A stretch of DNA of 41,811 nt from an uncultured Pseudomonas sp. Lineage in GTDB: Bacteria > Pseudomonadota > Gammaproteobacteria > Pseudomonadales > Pseudomonadaceae. How positions within the stretch are numbered: the first letter of the stretch is position 1; every line of letters starts with the position of its first letter. Both the position numbers and the translations under genes were made by a program. The stretch spans positions 1 to 41,811 of the forward strand of contig NZ_CAJYVE010000017.1 in NCBI RefSeq assembly GCF_913777995.1, given 5' to 3'. Under the pieces are notes generated by a model. It was not told where the DNA came from. It worked only from the letters and a program-made list of their open reading frames with translations, and did not search any database. Positions 10,139 through 18,291 of the stretch are shown one piece after another.

Positions 10139-11338
10139 ATGTCTGGAAACCGCGGTGTGGTGTATCTCGGCGCTGGCAAGGTCGAAGTACAGAAAATCGA
10201 TTACCCGAAAATGCAGGACCCGCGCGGTCGCAAGATCGAACACGGGGTGATTCTGCGGGTGGTGTCCACCAACATCTGTGGCTCTGACCAGCACATGGTG
10301 CGCGGTCGCACCACGGCGCAGGTCGGCCTGGTGCTGGGCCACGAGATCACCGGTGAGGTGATCGAGAAAGGCTCGGACGTCGAGAACCTGCAGATCGGCG
10401 ACCTGGTTTCGGTACCCTTCAACGTGGCCTGTGGCCGCTGCCGCTCCTGCAAGGAAATGCACACCGGCGTGTGCCTGACCGTCAACCCGGCGCGTGCCGG
10501 CGGTGCCTACGGCTACGTCGACATGGGCGACTGGACCGGTGGCCAGGCCGAGTACGTGCTCGTCCCTTACGCCGACTTCAACCTGCTGAAACTGCCTAAC
10601 CGCGACAAGGCCATGGAGAAGATCCGTGACCTGACCTGCCTGTCCGACATCCTGCCGACCGGCTATCACGGTGCTGTCACTGCCGGTGTAGGCCCGGGCA
10701 GTACTGTCTACGTGGCCGGTGCCGGCCCTGTCGGTCTGGCGGCCGCTGCCTCGGCCCGCCTGCTGGGCGCTGCGGTGGTCATCGTCGGCGACCTGAACCC
10801 GGCGCGTCTGGCGCACGCCAAGGCCCAGGGCTTCGAAATCGCCGACCTGTCCAAGGACACGCCGCTGCACGAGCAGATCGCTGACCTGCTGGGCGAGCCG
10901 GAAGTGGACTGCGCGGTCGACGCCGTGGGCTTCGAAGCCCGTGGCCATGGCCATGAAGGCGCCAAGCACGAGGCTCCCGCCACCGTGCTGAACTCGCTGA
11001 TGCAGGTTACCCGCGTAGCCGGCAAGATCGGTATTCCGGGCCTGTACGTGACCGAAGACCCGGGCGCGGTGGATGCCGCTGCCAAGGTCGGTGCCCTGAG
11101 CATTCGTTTCGGCCTGGGCTGGGCCAAGTCGCACAGCTTCCACACCGGCCAGACCCCGGTGATGAAGTACAACCGTGCCCTGATGCAGGCCATCATGTGG
11201 GACCGCATCAACATTGCCGAAGTGGTGGGTGTGCAGGTCATCAGCCTGGATGACGCGCCGCGTGGCTACGGCGAGTTCGATGCCGGCGTGCCGAAGAAAT
11301 TCGTCATCGACCCGCACAAGATGTTCAGCGCCGCCTGA
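10139..11338 (+). CDS. fdhA: glutathione-independent formaldehyde dehydrogenase
   Basis: Zinc- and NAD-dependent medium-chain dehydrogenase of 399 residues that oxidises formaldehyde to formate without glutathione (the P. putida formaldehyde dismutase/dehydrogenase family). Catalytic zinc ligands are Cys47 (NICGSD) and His68-Glu69 (GHEITG). The structural zinc site is Cys98, Cys101, Cys104 and Cys112. The NAD motif is VYVAGAGPVGLAAAASA. ATG 10139 is chosen because GAGAGG lies eight bases upstream; ATG 10135 is out of frame. It detoxifies formaldehyde released when sarcosine oxidase runs without THF. Confidence 0.94.
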   Translation: MSGNRGVVYLGAGKVEVQKIDYPKMQDPRGRKIEHGVILRVVSTNICGSDQHMVRGRTTAQVGLVLGHEITGEVIEKGSDVENLQIGDLVSVPFNVACGRCRSCKEMHTGVCLTVNPARAGGAYGYVDMGDWTGGQAEYVLVPYADFNLLKLPNRDKAMEKIRDLTCLSDILPTGYHGAVTAGVGPGSTVYVAGAGPVGLAAAASARLLGAAVVIVGDLNPARLAHAKAQGFEIADLSKDTPLHEQIADLLGEPEVDCAVDAVGFEARGHGHEGAKHEAPATVLNSLMQVTRVAGKIGIPGLYVTEDPGAVDAAAKVGALSIRFGLGWAKSHSFHTGQTPVMKYNRALMQAIMWDRINIAEVVGVQVISLDDAPRGYGEFDAGVPKKFVIDPHKMFSAA

Positions 11339-11347
11339 TGTGAATAG

Positions 11348-11384
11348 GGCGGTTCAGCCGCGCGCTCGTCGCGGCTGAACCGCC
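11348..11384 (+). terminator. strong hairpin after fdhA
   Basis: GGCGGTTCAGCCGCG (11348-11362) and CGCGGCTGAACCGCC (11370-11384) are perfect 15-base arms with a seven-base loop, starting ten bases after the fdhA stop. There is no T-tract, so it may be a REP-family palindrome that stabilises the fdhA 3' end rather than a true intrinsic terminator. Confidence 0.5.
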
Positions 11385-11406
11385 CCATAGGTGCTCTTGG
11401 GCTTTT

Positions 11407-11500
11407 GTAGGAGCGAGCTTGCTCGCGAAAGGGCCGTTAGCGCCGCAGCATCTGGGGTGAACGTGAGGGACTCATAGCGAGCAAGCTCGCTCCAACAAAA
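11407..11500. repeat. REPIN between convergent fdhA and acyltransferase
   Basis: GTAGGAGCGAGCTTGCTCGC at 11407 faces AGCGAGCAAGCTCGCTCC (about 11476-11493), with the shared spacer type (GCATCTGGGGTGAACGTGAG). A half-site TCGCGGCTGAAGCC follows at about 11520. It sits between two 3' ends, a common REP location. Confidence 0.8.
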
Positions 11501-11548
11501 GCTCGTCTAACTGAGTTCCTCGCGGCTGAAGCCACTCCTACCGATGTT

Positions 11549-12442
11549 CTACAGATTCTGGAATTCCTGCCTGAGCTGCGCGATGCGCGCGTTCTTGTCC
11601 AGCCACAGCTGGTTCACCCACTCCTGCACCTGGCTGCGGAAGGCCGGGTCGTTCTCGTAGTCACCCTGCCACAGCGCCGGGTCGAGTTCGCGGGTGCGAA
11701 TGTCGACGATCACCCTCGGCACCGTACCGCACAGCAAGTCCCAGAAACCTGGGGTCTTGCCTTCTGGATACACCACCGTCACGTCGAGAATGGCATCGAG
11801 CTGTTCTCCCATCGCCGCCAGTACGAAGGCCACTCCGCCAGCCTTGGGCTTGAGCAGGTGCTCGTAGGGTGATGCCTGTGCGCGGTGCTTGGCCGGGGTG
11901 AAACGCGTACCTTCAAGGTAGTTGACGATAGTCACCGGCTGGCGCTTGAACAGCTCGCAGGCGGCCTTGGTGATTTCCAGGTCCTTGCCTTTGAGTTCTG
12001 GATTCTTGGCCAGGAAGGCCTTGCTGTAGCGCTTCATGAACGGATAATCCAGCGCCCACCAGGCCAGGCCCAGGAAAGGCACCCAGATCAGCTCTTTCTT
12101 GAGGAAGAATTTGAAGAACGGCGTGCGGCGGTTGAAGACCTGGATCAGCGCCGGGATATCGACCCACGACTGGTGGTTGCTGATCACCAGATAGGAGGTG
12201 TCGCGGCGCAGGCCGGCGTCGCCACGGATGTCCCAGCGGGTGGGAATGCACAGGGCGAAGATGCGCTTGTCGATCTCGGCCCAGGTTTCCGCGATCCACA
12301 TCACCGCCCTGGAACAGTGGTCGCGCATCTCGCCCTGAAACACCAGCTTGAGCAGGGCGAAGACCAGCAGCGGGCCGATCAGCGTCAGGGTGTTGAGCAA
12401 CAGCAGAAGGGTGACGAAACAGCCGGTGAGCACGCGGCGCAT
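11549..12442 (-). CDS. PlsC-family acyltransferase (YihG-like)
   Basis: Membrane-associated glycerolipid acyltransferase of 297 residues, probably acting on lysophospholipids at the inner membrane. A hydrophobic N-terminal segment spans about residues 8-35. The catalytic NHxxxxD motif is NHQSWVD at 89-95, and the phosphate-binding EGTR is at 177-180 (NYLEGTRF). I chose ATG 12442 (MRRVLTGCFV), which puts the membrane segment at the N-terminus. A longer frame reaches 12541 but adds an unrelated, poorly conserved-looking leader. It is transcribed away from the retropepsin-like gene. It resembles E. coli YihG more than the essential PlsC; the exact acyl acceptor is not known. Confidence 0.8.
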   Translation of the reverse strand: MRRVLTGCFVTLLLLLNTLTLIGPLLVFALLKLVFQGEMRDHCSRAVMWIAETWAEIDKRIFALCIPTRWDIRGDAGLRRDTSYLVISNHQSWVDIPALIQVFNRRTPFFKFFLKKELIWVPFLGLAWWALDYPFMKRYSKAFLAKNPELKGKDLEITKAACELFKRQPVTIVNYLEGTRFTPAKHRAQASPYEHLLKPKAGGVAFVLAAMGEQLDAILDVTVVYPEGKTPGFWDLLCGTVPRVIVDIRTRELDPALWQGDYENDPAFRSQVQEWVNQLWLDKNARIAQLRQEFQNL

Positions 12443-12606
12443 AGCGATCTCTGCGATTCGGTAGGGGCAGTCATGATAAATAGACCGCCTTGAAGCGCCA
12501 ATGACACAGATGCGCACAAATGTTTCCTGTGCGCGAACCATGTCCGGTGGCGCTGTCTAAAAACGGGCGCCAACCGGGCGCCTGACACCTGCAAGGAGTC
12601 CACCAC

Positions 12607-13119
12607 GTGAAGAAGATTCTGGCGCTGTTGTCTGTGCTGGCATTGCCGGCGCTGGCTGCCGAACCGACCCTGTACGGTCGCTACGAATACATCAAGGTCC
12701 CTGAAGTGGGCCAGACCTTCAAGGCCAAGATGGACACCGGGGCACTGACCGCCTCGCTGTCGGCCAAGGACATCGAGCTGTTCCAGCGCGATGGCGAGCA
12801 GTGGGTGCGCTTCCGCCTGGCGGCCGAAGGCGCGAGCAACCAGGTGTTCGAACACAAGCTGGCGCGCATCAGCAAGATCAAGGCACGCGCCGAAGGCGAT
12901 GATGAAGACGAGGACAAGGGCGAGATCGATCCGGCCAAGCGCCCGGTCATCGAGCTGAAGCTGTGCCTGGGCAAGCAGCAGCGTACCGTGGAGGTCAACC
13001 TGGTGGACCGCAGCCACTTCAACTACCCGCTGCTGATCGGTGCCAAGGCCCTGCGCGAGTTCGACGCCGCAGTGAACCCGGCGCGCCGCTACACCGCCGA
13101 CAAACCGCAATGCGATTGA
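12607..13119 (+). CDS. exported retropepsin-like protein (RimK-associated/'ATP-dependent zinc protease' family)
   Basis: Protein of 170 residues. A signal peptide covers residues 1-18 (MKKILALLSVLALPALAA). The core begins at GRYEYIKVPEVGQTFKAKMDTGA, with the Asp-Thr-Gly-Ala signature at 43-46 typical of the family long annotated as putative ATP-dependent zinc protease and now seen as retropepsin-like. An acidic patch DDEDEDKGE lies near residue 100. A GTG start at 12607 has AAGGAG at 12593-12598. It lies 54 bases before creB in the same direction, so it is probably co-transcribed with creBC. The N-terminal signal predicts a periplasmic location. Its substrate is unknown. Confidence 0.75.
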   Translation: MKKILALLSVLALPALAAEPTLYGRYEYIKVPEVGQTFKAKMDTGALTASLSAKDIELFQRDGEQWVRFRLAAEGASNQVFEHKLARISKIKARAEGDDEDEDKGEIDPAKRPVIELKLCLGKQQRTVEVNLVDRSHFNYPLLIGAKALREFDAAVNPARRYTADKPQCD

Positions 13120-13173
13120 CGGCCACGCGCTGATCGCGCACCGTTCGCGCACTGTCCACCGGTGCCCGATGCC

Positions 13174-13860
13174 ATGCCGCACATTCTGATCGTCGAAGAC
13201 GAAGTCGCGATTGCCGATACCCTGGTCTACGCCCTGCAGGGCGAAGGCTTCACCACCACCTGGCTGAGCCTCGGCCAGGCGGCGGTGGAGCACCAGCGTG
13301 CCACGCCGGCAGACCTGGTGATTCTCGACGTGGGGCTGCCGGATATCAGCGGTTTCGAGGCCTGCAAGCAGTTGCGACGCTTCACCGAGGTGCCAGTGAT
13401 GTTCCTCAGCGCCCGCAATGGCGAAATCGACCGGGTGGTGGGCCTGGAAATCGGTGCCGATGACTACGTGGTCAAGCCCTTCAGCCCCCGCGAGGTGGCG
13501 GCGCGGGTCAAGGCCATTCTCAAGCGCCTGCTGCCCCGCGAGCTGCCTGTTGCCGTCAATACGCCCGGGGTCTTCGAGATCGACCTGCCGCGTTACCTGA
13601 TCCGCTACCGGGGCCAGCCGCTGACCTTGACCCGTCATGAATTCCGTCTGCTGCAATGCCTGCTGGATAACCCGCAGCGGGTCTTGAGCCGCGAACAATT
13701 GCTCGACGCCCTGGGCGTGCCCTGCGACGCCGGGTACGAACGCAATATCGACAGCCATATCAAGAGCGTGCGCGCCAAGTTGCGCGCCGTGGCCGCCGAG
13801 GCCGAGCCGATCCAGACCCATCGCGGCCTGGGTTACAGCTTCAGCCCGGACCATGCCTGA
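13174..13860 (+). CDS. creB: response regulator CreB
   Basis: OmpR/PhoB-class regulator of 228 residues, partner of the sensor CreC. The receiver domain has Asp9 and Glu10, phospho-acceptor Asp52 (ILDVGLPDISGFE) and Lys101 (VVKPFSPRE). The winged-helix DNA-binding domain covers about 130-225 (LTLTRHEFRLLQCLLDNPQRVLSREQLLDAL, ending THRGLGYSF). ATG 13174 (MPHILIVEDE) fits the family N-terminus. A GTG at 13162 is possible; neither has a strong ribosome binding site. Known family members switch metabolic, envelope-stress and beta-lactamase genes through TTCAC-N6-TTCAC tags; a similar repeat lies upstream of creD. Confidence 0.88.
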   Translation: MPHILIVEDEVAIADTLVYALQGEGFTTTWLSLGQAAVEHQRATPADLVILDVGLPDISGFEACKQLRRFTEVPVMFLSARNGEIDRVVGLEIGADDYVVKPFSPREVAARVKAILKRLLPRELPVAVNTPGVFEIDLPRYLIRYRGQPLTLTRHEFRLLQCLLDNPQRVLSREQLLDALGVPCDAGYERNIDSHIKSVRAKLRAVAAEAEPIQTHRGLGYSFSPDHA

Positions 13861-15279
13861 ATGTCGCTGAGTATCCGCATCTTCCTGGTCTATGCGGCCT
13901 TCATTGCCCTGACCGGTTACTTCGTGCTCAGCACGGTGATGAAAGAAGTACGCCCCGGCGTACGCCAGTCCACCGAGGAAACCCTGGTGGACACCGCCAA
14001 CCTGCTGGCCGAGATCTTCCGTCGCGACGTGCGCGACGGCACGCTGGGGCAGAGCCGCTTCAACGAGGTGCTCAGGGACTACGGCCTGCGCAAGCCGGGG
14101 GCGACCATCTGGGAGCTGCCCAAGGACCAGGTCAACAACCGCATTTACGTGACCGATGCCCGTGGCATCGTGCTGTTGGACTCCAGTGGTGAGGCCGTGG
14201 GCCAGGATTACTCGCGCTGGAACGACGTGTACCTGACCTTGCGCGGCCAGTACGGCGCCCGTTCGACACGCAGCGACCCCGACGATCCCAATTCTTCGGT
14301 GATGCATGTGGGCGCACCGATCCGCGACCAGGGGCGCATCATCGGCGTGGTGACGGTGGCCAAGCCCAACAGCTCGCTACAGCCCTACATCGAACGCGCC
14401 GAACGGCGCCTGCTGTGGTACGGCGGCGGCCTGATGGTCCTGGGGCTGTTGCTGGGCGCGGTGTTCTCCTGGTGGCTCAGTTCGGCACTGCGCCGTCTGA
14501 CCCGCTATGCCCAGGCCGTCAGCGAGGGCCGTCGCGCCGAGTTACCGCATTACCGTGGCGGTGAGCTGCAGCAGTTGTCTGGCGCGGTGGAACACATGCG
14601 CGTGCAGCTCGAAGGCAAGGCCTATGTGGAGCGCTACGTGCACACCCTGACCCATGAGCTGAAAAGTCCCCTGGCGGCCATTCGCGGCGCCGCCGAGCTG
14701 CTGCAGGACGAGATGCCGCCCGCGCAGCGCCAGCGTTTCGCCGGCAATATCGAAGATGAAAGTCGGCGCATGCAGCAATTGATCGAACGGCTGCTGAACC
14801 TGGCGATGGTCGAGCAGCGCCAGGCGTTGGAAGAGCGGGTCAGCCTGCCGCTGGCCGAGCTGCTCGACGACCTGCTCGGCGCCCGCCAGCTGACCGTGGA
14901 GCGCCTGGGCCTGCGCGTCGAGCGGCAGGTTGCGGCTGACCTGGTGCTGCATGGTGAGCGCTTTCTGCTCGGCCAGGCGCTGGCCAACCTGCTGGACAAT
15001 GCCCTGGACTTCACGCCAGCGGGTGGCCTGCTGCGCATCGAGGCCGTGTCGCGGGCTGGGCAGGTGCGCGTGAGCCTGTTCAACAGCGCCGCGCCGATTC
15101 CCGACTACGCACTGCCGCGTCTATGCGAGCGCTTCTACTCGCTGCCGCGTCCGCACACCGGGCGCAAGAGCACGGGCCTGGGTTTGAATTTCGTTGCCGA
15201 GGTGGTGCAGCTGCATGGCGGCGCACTGCACATCGACAATGCCGAGGGCGGTGTGCGGGTGGTGCTCGACCTGCCCTGA
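13861..15279 (+). CDS. creC: sensor histidine kinase CreC
   Basis: Inner-membrane kinase of 472 residues. Two membrane segments lie at about 7-26 and 186-206, flanking a periplasmic sensor domain of about 155 residues. A HAMP-like linker follows. The phospho-accepting His265 is in THELKSPLAAIRGAAELL, and the ATPase domain has the N box (ANLLDNALDFTPAGG) and G box (GRKSTGLGLNFV). Its ATG follows the creB stop codon directly, with no gap, so the pair is translationally coupled. In P. aeruginosa CreBC responds to inactivation of PBP4; the same role here is inference. Confidence 0.9.
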   Translation: MSLSIRIFLVYAAFIALTGYFVLSTVMKEVRPGVRQSTEETLVDTANLLAEIFRRDVRDGTLGQSRFNEVLRDYGLRKPGATIWELPKDQVNNRIYVTDARGIVLLDSSGEAVGQDYSRWNDVYLTLRGQYGARSTRSDPDDPNSSVMHVGAPIRDQGRIIGVVTVAKPNSSLQPYIERAERRLLWYGGGLMVLGLLLGAVFSWWLSSALRRLTRYAQAVSEGRRAELPHYRGGELQQLSGAVEHMRVQLEGKAYVERYVHTLTHELKSPLAAIRGAAELLQDEMPPAQRQRFAGNIEDESRRMQQLIERLLNLAMVEQRQALEERVSLPLAELLDDLLGARQLTVERLGLRVERQVAADLVLHGERFLLGQALANLLDNALDFTPAGGLLRIEAVSRAGQVRVSLFNSAAPIPDYALPRLCERFYSLPRPHTGRKSTGLGLNFVAEVVQLHGGALHIDNAEGGVRVVLDLP

Positions 15280-15317
15280 GCCTGCGACCCGGCAGCGCCA
15301 GGCCATGAGTACGCATC

Positions 15318-15333
15318 TCCACACAAACTCCAC
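15318..15333 (+). promoter_or_regulatory. candidate CreB-binding cre/blr tag
   Basis: TCCAC-ACAAAC-TCCAC: two direct pentamers spaced by exactly six bases, 68 bases upstream of the creD start. The known tag is TTCAC-N6-TTCAC (E. coli cre tag, Aeromonas blr tag). Each half differs by one base (T to C). Position and spacing fit autoregulated control of creD by CreB. Confidence 0.45.
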
Positions 15334-15400
15334 GCAGCGCTCACGCTGCGCCCATGCAGCCCTTGCAGACTGTCTCCCATCGCAATCAGGGAGAGTCCCC

Positions 15401-16759
15401 ATGAATCGAAGCCTGGCCATGAAGTTGGGCATGATCGCCTTGTTGATCATGCTGTTGTTGATCCCGCTGCTGATGATCGGCGGCTTGATCGGTGAGCGGC
15501 AGTTACAGCGTGACGGGGTGCTGGATGACATCGCCCGCAGCTCCAGTTACAGCCAGCAGATCACCGGCCCGCTGGTGGTGGTGCCGTACCGCAAGACGGT
15601 GCGGGTATGGAAGACCCACGCGCAGAACAACGAGCGTTATCAGGAAACCCAGACTGAGCGGGGCGAGTTGGTGTTCCTGCCTGAGCGCTTCGAACTCGAT
15701 GGCAAGGTCAGCACCGAGCTGCGCTCACGCGGCATCTATGAAGCGCGGCTGTTCCATGCCGACAGCCGTATCAGTGGGTACTTTCAGTTGCCGGAAAAGC
15801 TCGGTCTGGAGGAGGGCTTCGATGACTACCGTTTCGAGCGCCCGTACCTGGCGGTGGGGCTGAGCGACGTGCGCGGCATCGAGAATGCCCTGAGCCTGCA
15901 ACTCAACGACCAGACCCTGGCATTCGAGCCCGGCACCCGGGTGGCCCGCCTGGGCGATGGCGTCAGCGCCGACCTGCCGATGCTCGACGGCCACCAGGCC
16001 GCCCGCCTGGCATTCAGCTTCGACCTCAAGCTGCAAGGCACCGGCCAGCTCAGGGTCACGCCGGTGGGCAAGTCCAGCGAGGTCAGCCTGACCGCCGACT
16101 GGCCGCACCCGAGCTTCATCGGCAATTACCTGCCTGCGCAGCGGGAGGTTTCGGCGCAAGGCTTCACGGCACGCTGGCAGACCTCGTTCTTCTCGACCAA
16201 CCTCGAAGAAGGGCTGCGCACCTGCCTGCATACCGAGAACTGTGAAGGACTGTACGGGCGCAGTTTCGGGGTCAGCTTCATCGAGCCGGTGGACCAGTAC
16301 CTCAAGAGTGACCGAGCGATCAAATACGCTTTGCTGTTCATCGCGCTGACCTTCGCCGGGTTCTTCCTGTTCGAAGTGCTCAAGAGCCTGGCAGTGCACC
16401 CGGTGCAATATGCCCTGGTGGGGGCGGCGCTGGCGCTGTTCTACCTGATGCTGCTGTCGCTGTCCGAACACCTGGGCTTCGCCCTGGCCTACCTGGTGTC
16501 GGCCGCTGCCTGCGTGACGCTGATCGGCTTCTATGTCAGCCATGTATTGCGTGGCGCGCGCCACGGCGTGGGCTTCGCCGCAGGGCTGGCGGCGCTGTAC
16601 GGCCTGCTCTACGGGCTGCTGAGTGCCGAGGACTACGCGTTGCTGATGGGCTCGCTGCTGCTGTTCGGCCTGTTGGGCGTGTTCATGGTGCTGACCCGCA
16701 AGCTGGACTGGTACGCCATCGCACCGGGTATCAAGAGTCGCACCGGGGAGCAGCCATGA
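15401..16759 (+). CDS. creD: inner-membrane protein CreD
   Basis: Protein of 452 residues and the classical target of CreB. An N-terminal membrane anchor (about 8-30) is followed by a large periplasmic domain to about residue 305. Then comes a cluster of about five to six membrane segments, from KYALLFIALTFAGFFLFE through GSLLLFGLLGVFMVL. ATG 15401 has AGGGAG seven bases upstream. A gap of 121 bases with a cre-tag-like repeat separates it from creC, so it likely has its own CreB-driven promoter. Overproduction of CreD in E. coli and Pseudomonas alters colicin or beta-lactam phenotypes; its biochemical role is unknown. Confidence 0.9.
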   Translation: MNRSLAMKLGMIALLIMLLLIPLLMIGGLIGERQLQRDGVLDDIARSSSYSQQITGPLVVVPYRKTVRVWKTHAQNNERYQETQTERGELVFLPERFELDGKVSTELRSRGIYEARLFHADSRISGYFQLPEKLGLEEGFDDYRFERPYLAVGLSDVRGIENALSLQLNDQTLAFEPGTRVARLGDGVSADLPMLDGHQAARLAFSFDLKLQGTGQLRVTPVGKSSEVSLTADWPHPSFIGNYLPAQREVSAQGFTARWQTSFFSTNLEEGLRTCLHTENCEGLYGRSFGVSFIEPVDQYLKSDRAIKYALLFIALTFAGFFLFEVLKSLAVHPVQYALVGAALALFYLMLLSLSEHLGFALAYLVSAAACVTLIGFYVSHVLRGARHGVGFAAGLAALYGLLYGLLSAEDYALLMGSLLLFGLLGVFMVLTRKLDWYAIAPGIKSRTGEQP

Positions 16760-16908
16760 TGCGCACGCAAGGCCTGCTGCGCCAGGAGCGGGACCAGGCG
16801 CGCCGGTTGCTGGAGGAGCTGCTCGGCCTGCTGCCCGCATCACCACGGGCAGCCTTGCCAGCGGTCAGGCCGAGGGCTGGGTGGCCTGCATCGAAGGGCG
16901 TTTGCTGA
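16756..16908 (+). CDS. possible 50-residue ORF coupled to creD
   Basis: ATG 16756 overlaps the creD stop (ATGA) and opens a 50-codon frame (MMRTQGLLRQERDQARRLLE...) ending at 16908. It runs into the 3' end of the glutathione transferase gene on the other strand. It is basic and helical in its first half and matches nothing I recognise. It may be chance, or the remnant of a longer gene once downstream of creD. It contains a GCTGCCCG/CGGGCAGC hairpin (16830-16853), which could instead be part of the creD 3' end. Confidence 0.2.
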   Translation: MMRTQGLLRQERDQARRLLEELLGLLPASPRAALPAVRPRAGWPASKGVC

Positions 16909-17494
16909 CTTCGAAGTACCAGTTGGCCAGGCGTGGGTAGCTGTTGCGCCAGTTCAGGTCGGGCTGGCGGAAGTCCAGGTAGCCCAGCGCCGCCGCGACG
17001 CTGATGGCGGCGATGTCGAAGTTGGCCGACAGCTCGGTGATCGCGTCCTGCTCGAAATAGGTGAGGGTGCGCTCGATCTTGCGCTGCTGGTTGTCGAGCC
17101 AGGGCGCCCAGTGCAGCTCGGCGGGGCGCAGGGCGGTTTCGTAGCGGATCAGCAGGGCGGCATCGAGCAGCGCATCGGCCAGCGAGGCCAGGGTCAGGCG
17201 CCGCCAGCGGGCCGGGCCGTCGCGGGGGATCAGCGGCGTGCCGTCGTGCTGGTGATCGAGGTAGTCGAGAATTACCCGGCTGTCGTGGATGACGTTGCCG
17301 TCGAGCAACAGCAGCGCCGGGATCTTGCCGGCCGGGTTGTCGAGGTTCAGCTCCGCCGAAGGGCTGACCGGAGTCAGCGTGGTGGGCTTGAGGTCGACCT
17401 TGTCGAGTTGCCCGGTTTCGCGCAGCAGGATGAGCACCTTGCGGGCGAAGGGGGAGGCCGGGTTGGTGTACAGGGTCATGGCCGGTGCAGACAT
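16865..17494 (-). CDS. glutathione S-transferase family protein
   Basis: Cytosolic transferase-like protein of 209 residues. A thioredoxin-fold N-terminal domain (MTLYTNPASPFARKVLILLRE, with NPAGKIPALLLLDGNVIHDSRVILDYLD for glutathione binding) is followed by an all-helical C-terminal domain. Serine in SPFARK is the likely glutathione-activating residue, by analogy with beta/YfcF/theta-like bacterial enzymes. ATG 17494 has GAGGAA at good distance. It stands alone on the minus strand, convergent with creD. The substrate cannot be told from sequence. Confidence 0.85.
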   Translation of the reverse strand: MSAPAMTLYTNPASPFARKVLILLRETGQLDKVDLKPTTLTPVSPSAELNLDNPAGKIPALLLLDGNVIHDSRVILDYLDHQHDGTPLIPRDGPARWRRLTLASLADALLDAALLIRYETALRPAELHWAPWLDNQQRKIERTLTYFEQDAITELSANFDIAAISVAAALGYLDFRQPDLNWRNSYPRLANWYFEVSKRPSMQATQPSA

Positions 17495-17577
17495 GGGCGT
17501 TCCTCGTATATGACACTCCATAGCCTAGCCAGCCCCTCGTGGCTCTGCAATCGGGCCAGGGTACGGCACTGCACGGT

Positions 17578-18291
17578 TCAGAAAGAATGTGACAGCGTGC
17601 GCCTTTTCCACTGGTTCAACTGTTGCTCCAGACGTGCCGGGCTGTCGAGCTGCTGGCGCCGCGCGTAGCTGAACAGGATCAGCGCCAGTTCGGCGGTCAC
17701 CAGGGCGTCGGCGCTGGCGTGGTGGCGCTCTTCGGCGTACAGGCCGAAATGACGGGTCCAGTCGTCCAGGCCGGCCTTGCGCAGGTTGGCCTGCTCGCAC
17801 AGCATCGGTGCCAGGTCGGCGACGTCCAGGAAGCTGTGTTGCAGGCGGTAGTCCAGGCTTTCCTTCAAGGCCCGGCCAAGCATGTGCTGGTCGAACGGCG
17901 CGTGGAAGGCCAGCACCGGGCTGTCGCCGAGGAACTCCATGAAGTCCAGCAGGGCCTCCACCGGGTCGCTGCCGGCGGCGATGGCGCTGGGTGCCAGACC
18001 GTGAATCAGCACGGCGGGGCTGACCTTGTGGTCGCTGCGCTGCAGGGTGCATTCGAACTGCTGGCCCAGGTCGATGGCGCCGTCTTCGATGACCACCGCG
18101 CCGATGGACAGCACCTGGTCGCGGTTCATGTTCAGGCCGCTGGTTTCCAGGTCGAGCACCACCCAGCGCTGCTCGCGCAGCGGGCGCTCGTCCAGCGCGG
18201 CACGGGCGGGCAGGGCGGCGAGGCGCTGCTTCTGGGTGTCATCGAGAGTGGGTTTGCTGACGACGGGGCGCAGCCACTGGAACAGGTTCAT
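17578..18291 (-). CDS. DnaQ-like 3'-5' exonuclease domain protein
   Basis: Exonuclease of 237 residues with a DEDDh-type active site. Asp47 and Glu49 lie in VVLDLETSGLN, a second Asp is in LAFHAPFDQHML, and the C-terminal HHASADALVTAEL motif supplies His and Asp. Its ATG overlaps the stop of the upstream cNMP/CBS/nucleotidyltransferase gene (ATGA), so the two are almost certainly made together. It is not DnaQ itself: it lacks the polymerase-binding C-terminal tail, and the locus is unrelated. The pairing with a DUF294 protein recurs in Pseudomonas, from memory; the substrate (DNA, RNA or nucleotide) is unknown. Confidence 0.85.
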   Translation of the reverse strand: MNLFQWLRPVVSKPTLDDTQKQRLAALPARAALDERPLREQRWVVLDLETSGLNMNRDQVLSIGAVVIEDGAIDLGQQFECTLQRSDHKVSPAVLIHGLAPSAIAAGSDPVEALLDFMEFLGDSPVLAFHAPFDQHMLGRALKESLDYRLQHSFLDVADLAPMLCEQANLRKAGLDDWTRHFGLYAEERHHASADALVTAELALILFSYARRQQLDSPARLEQQLNQWKRRTLSHSF

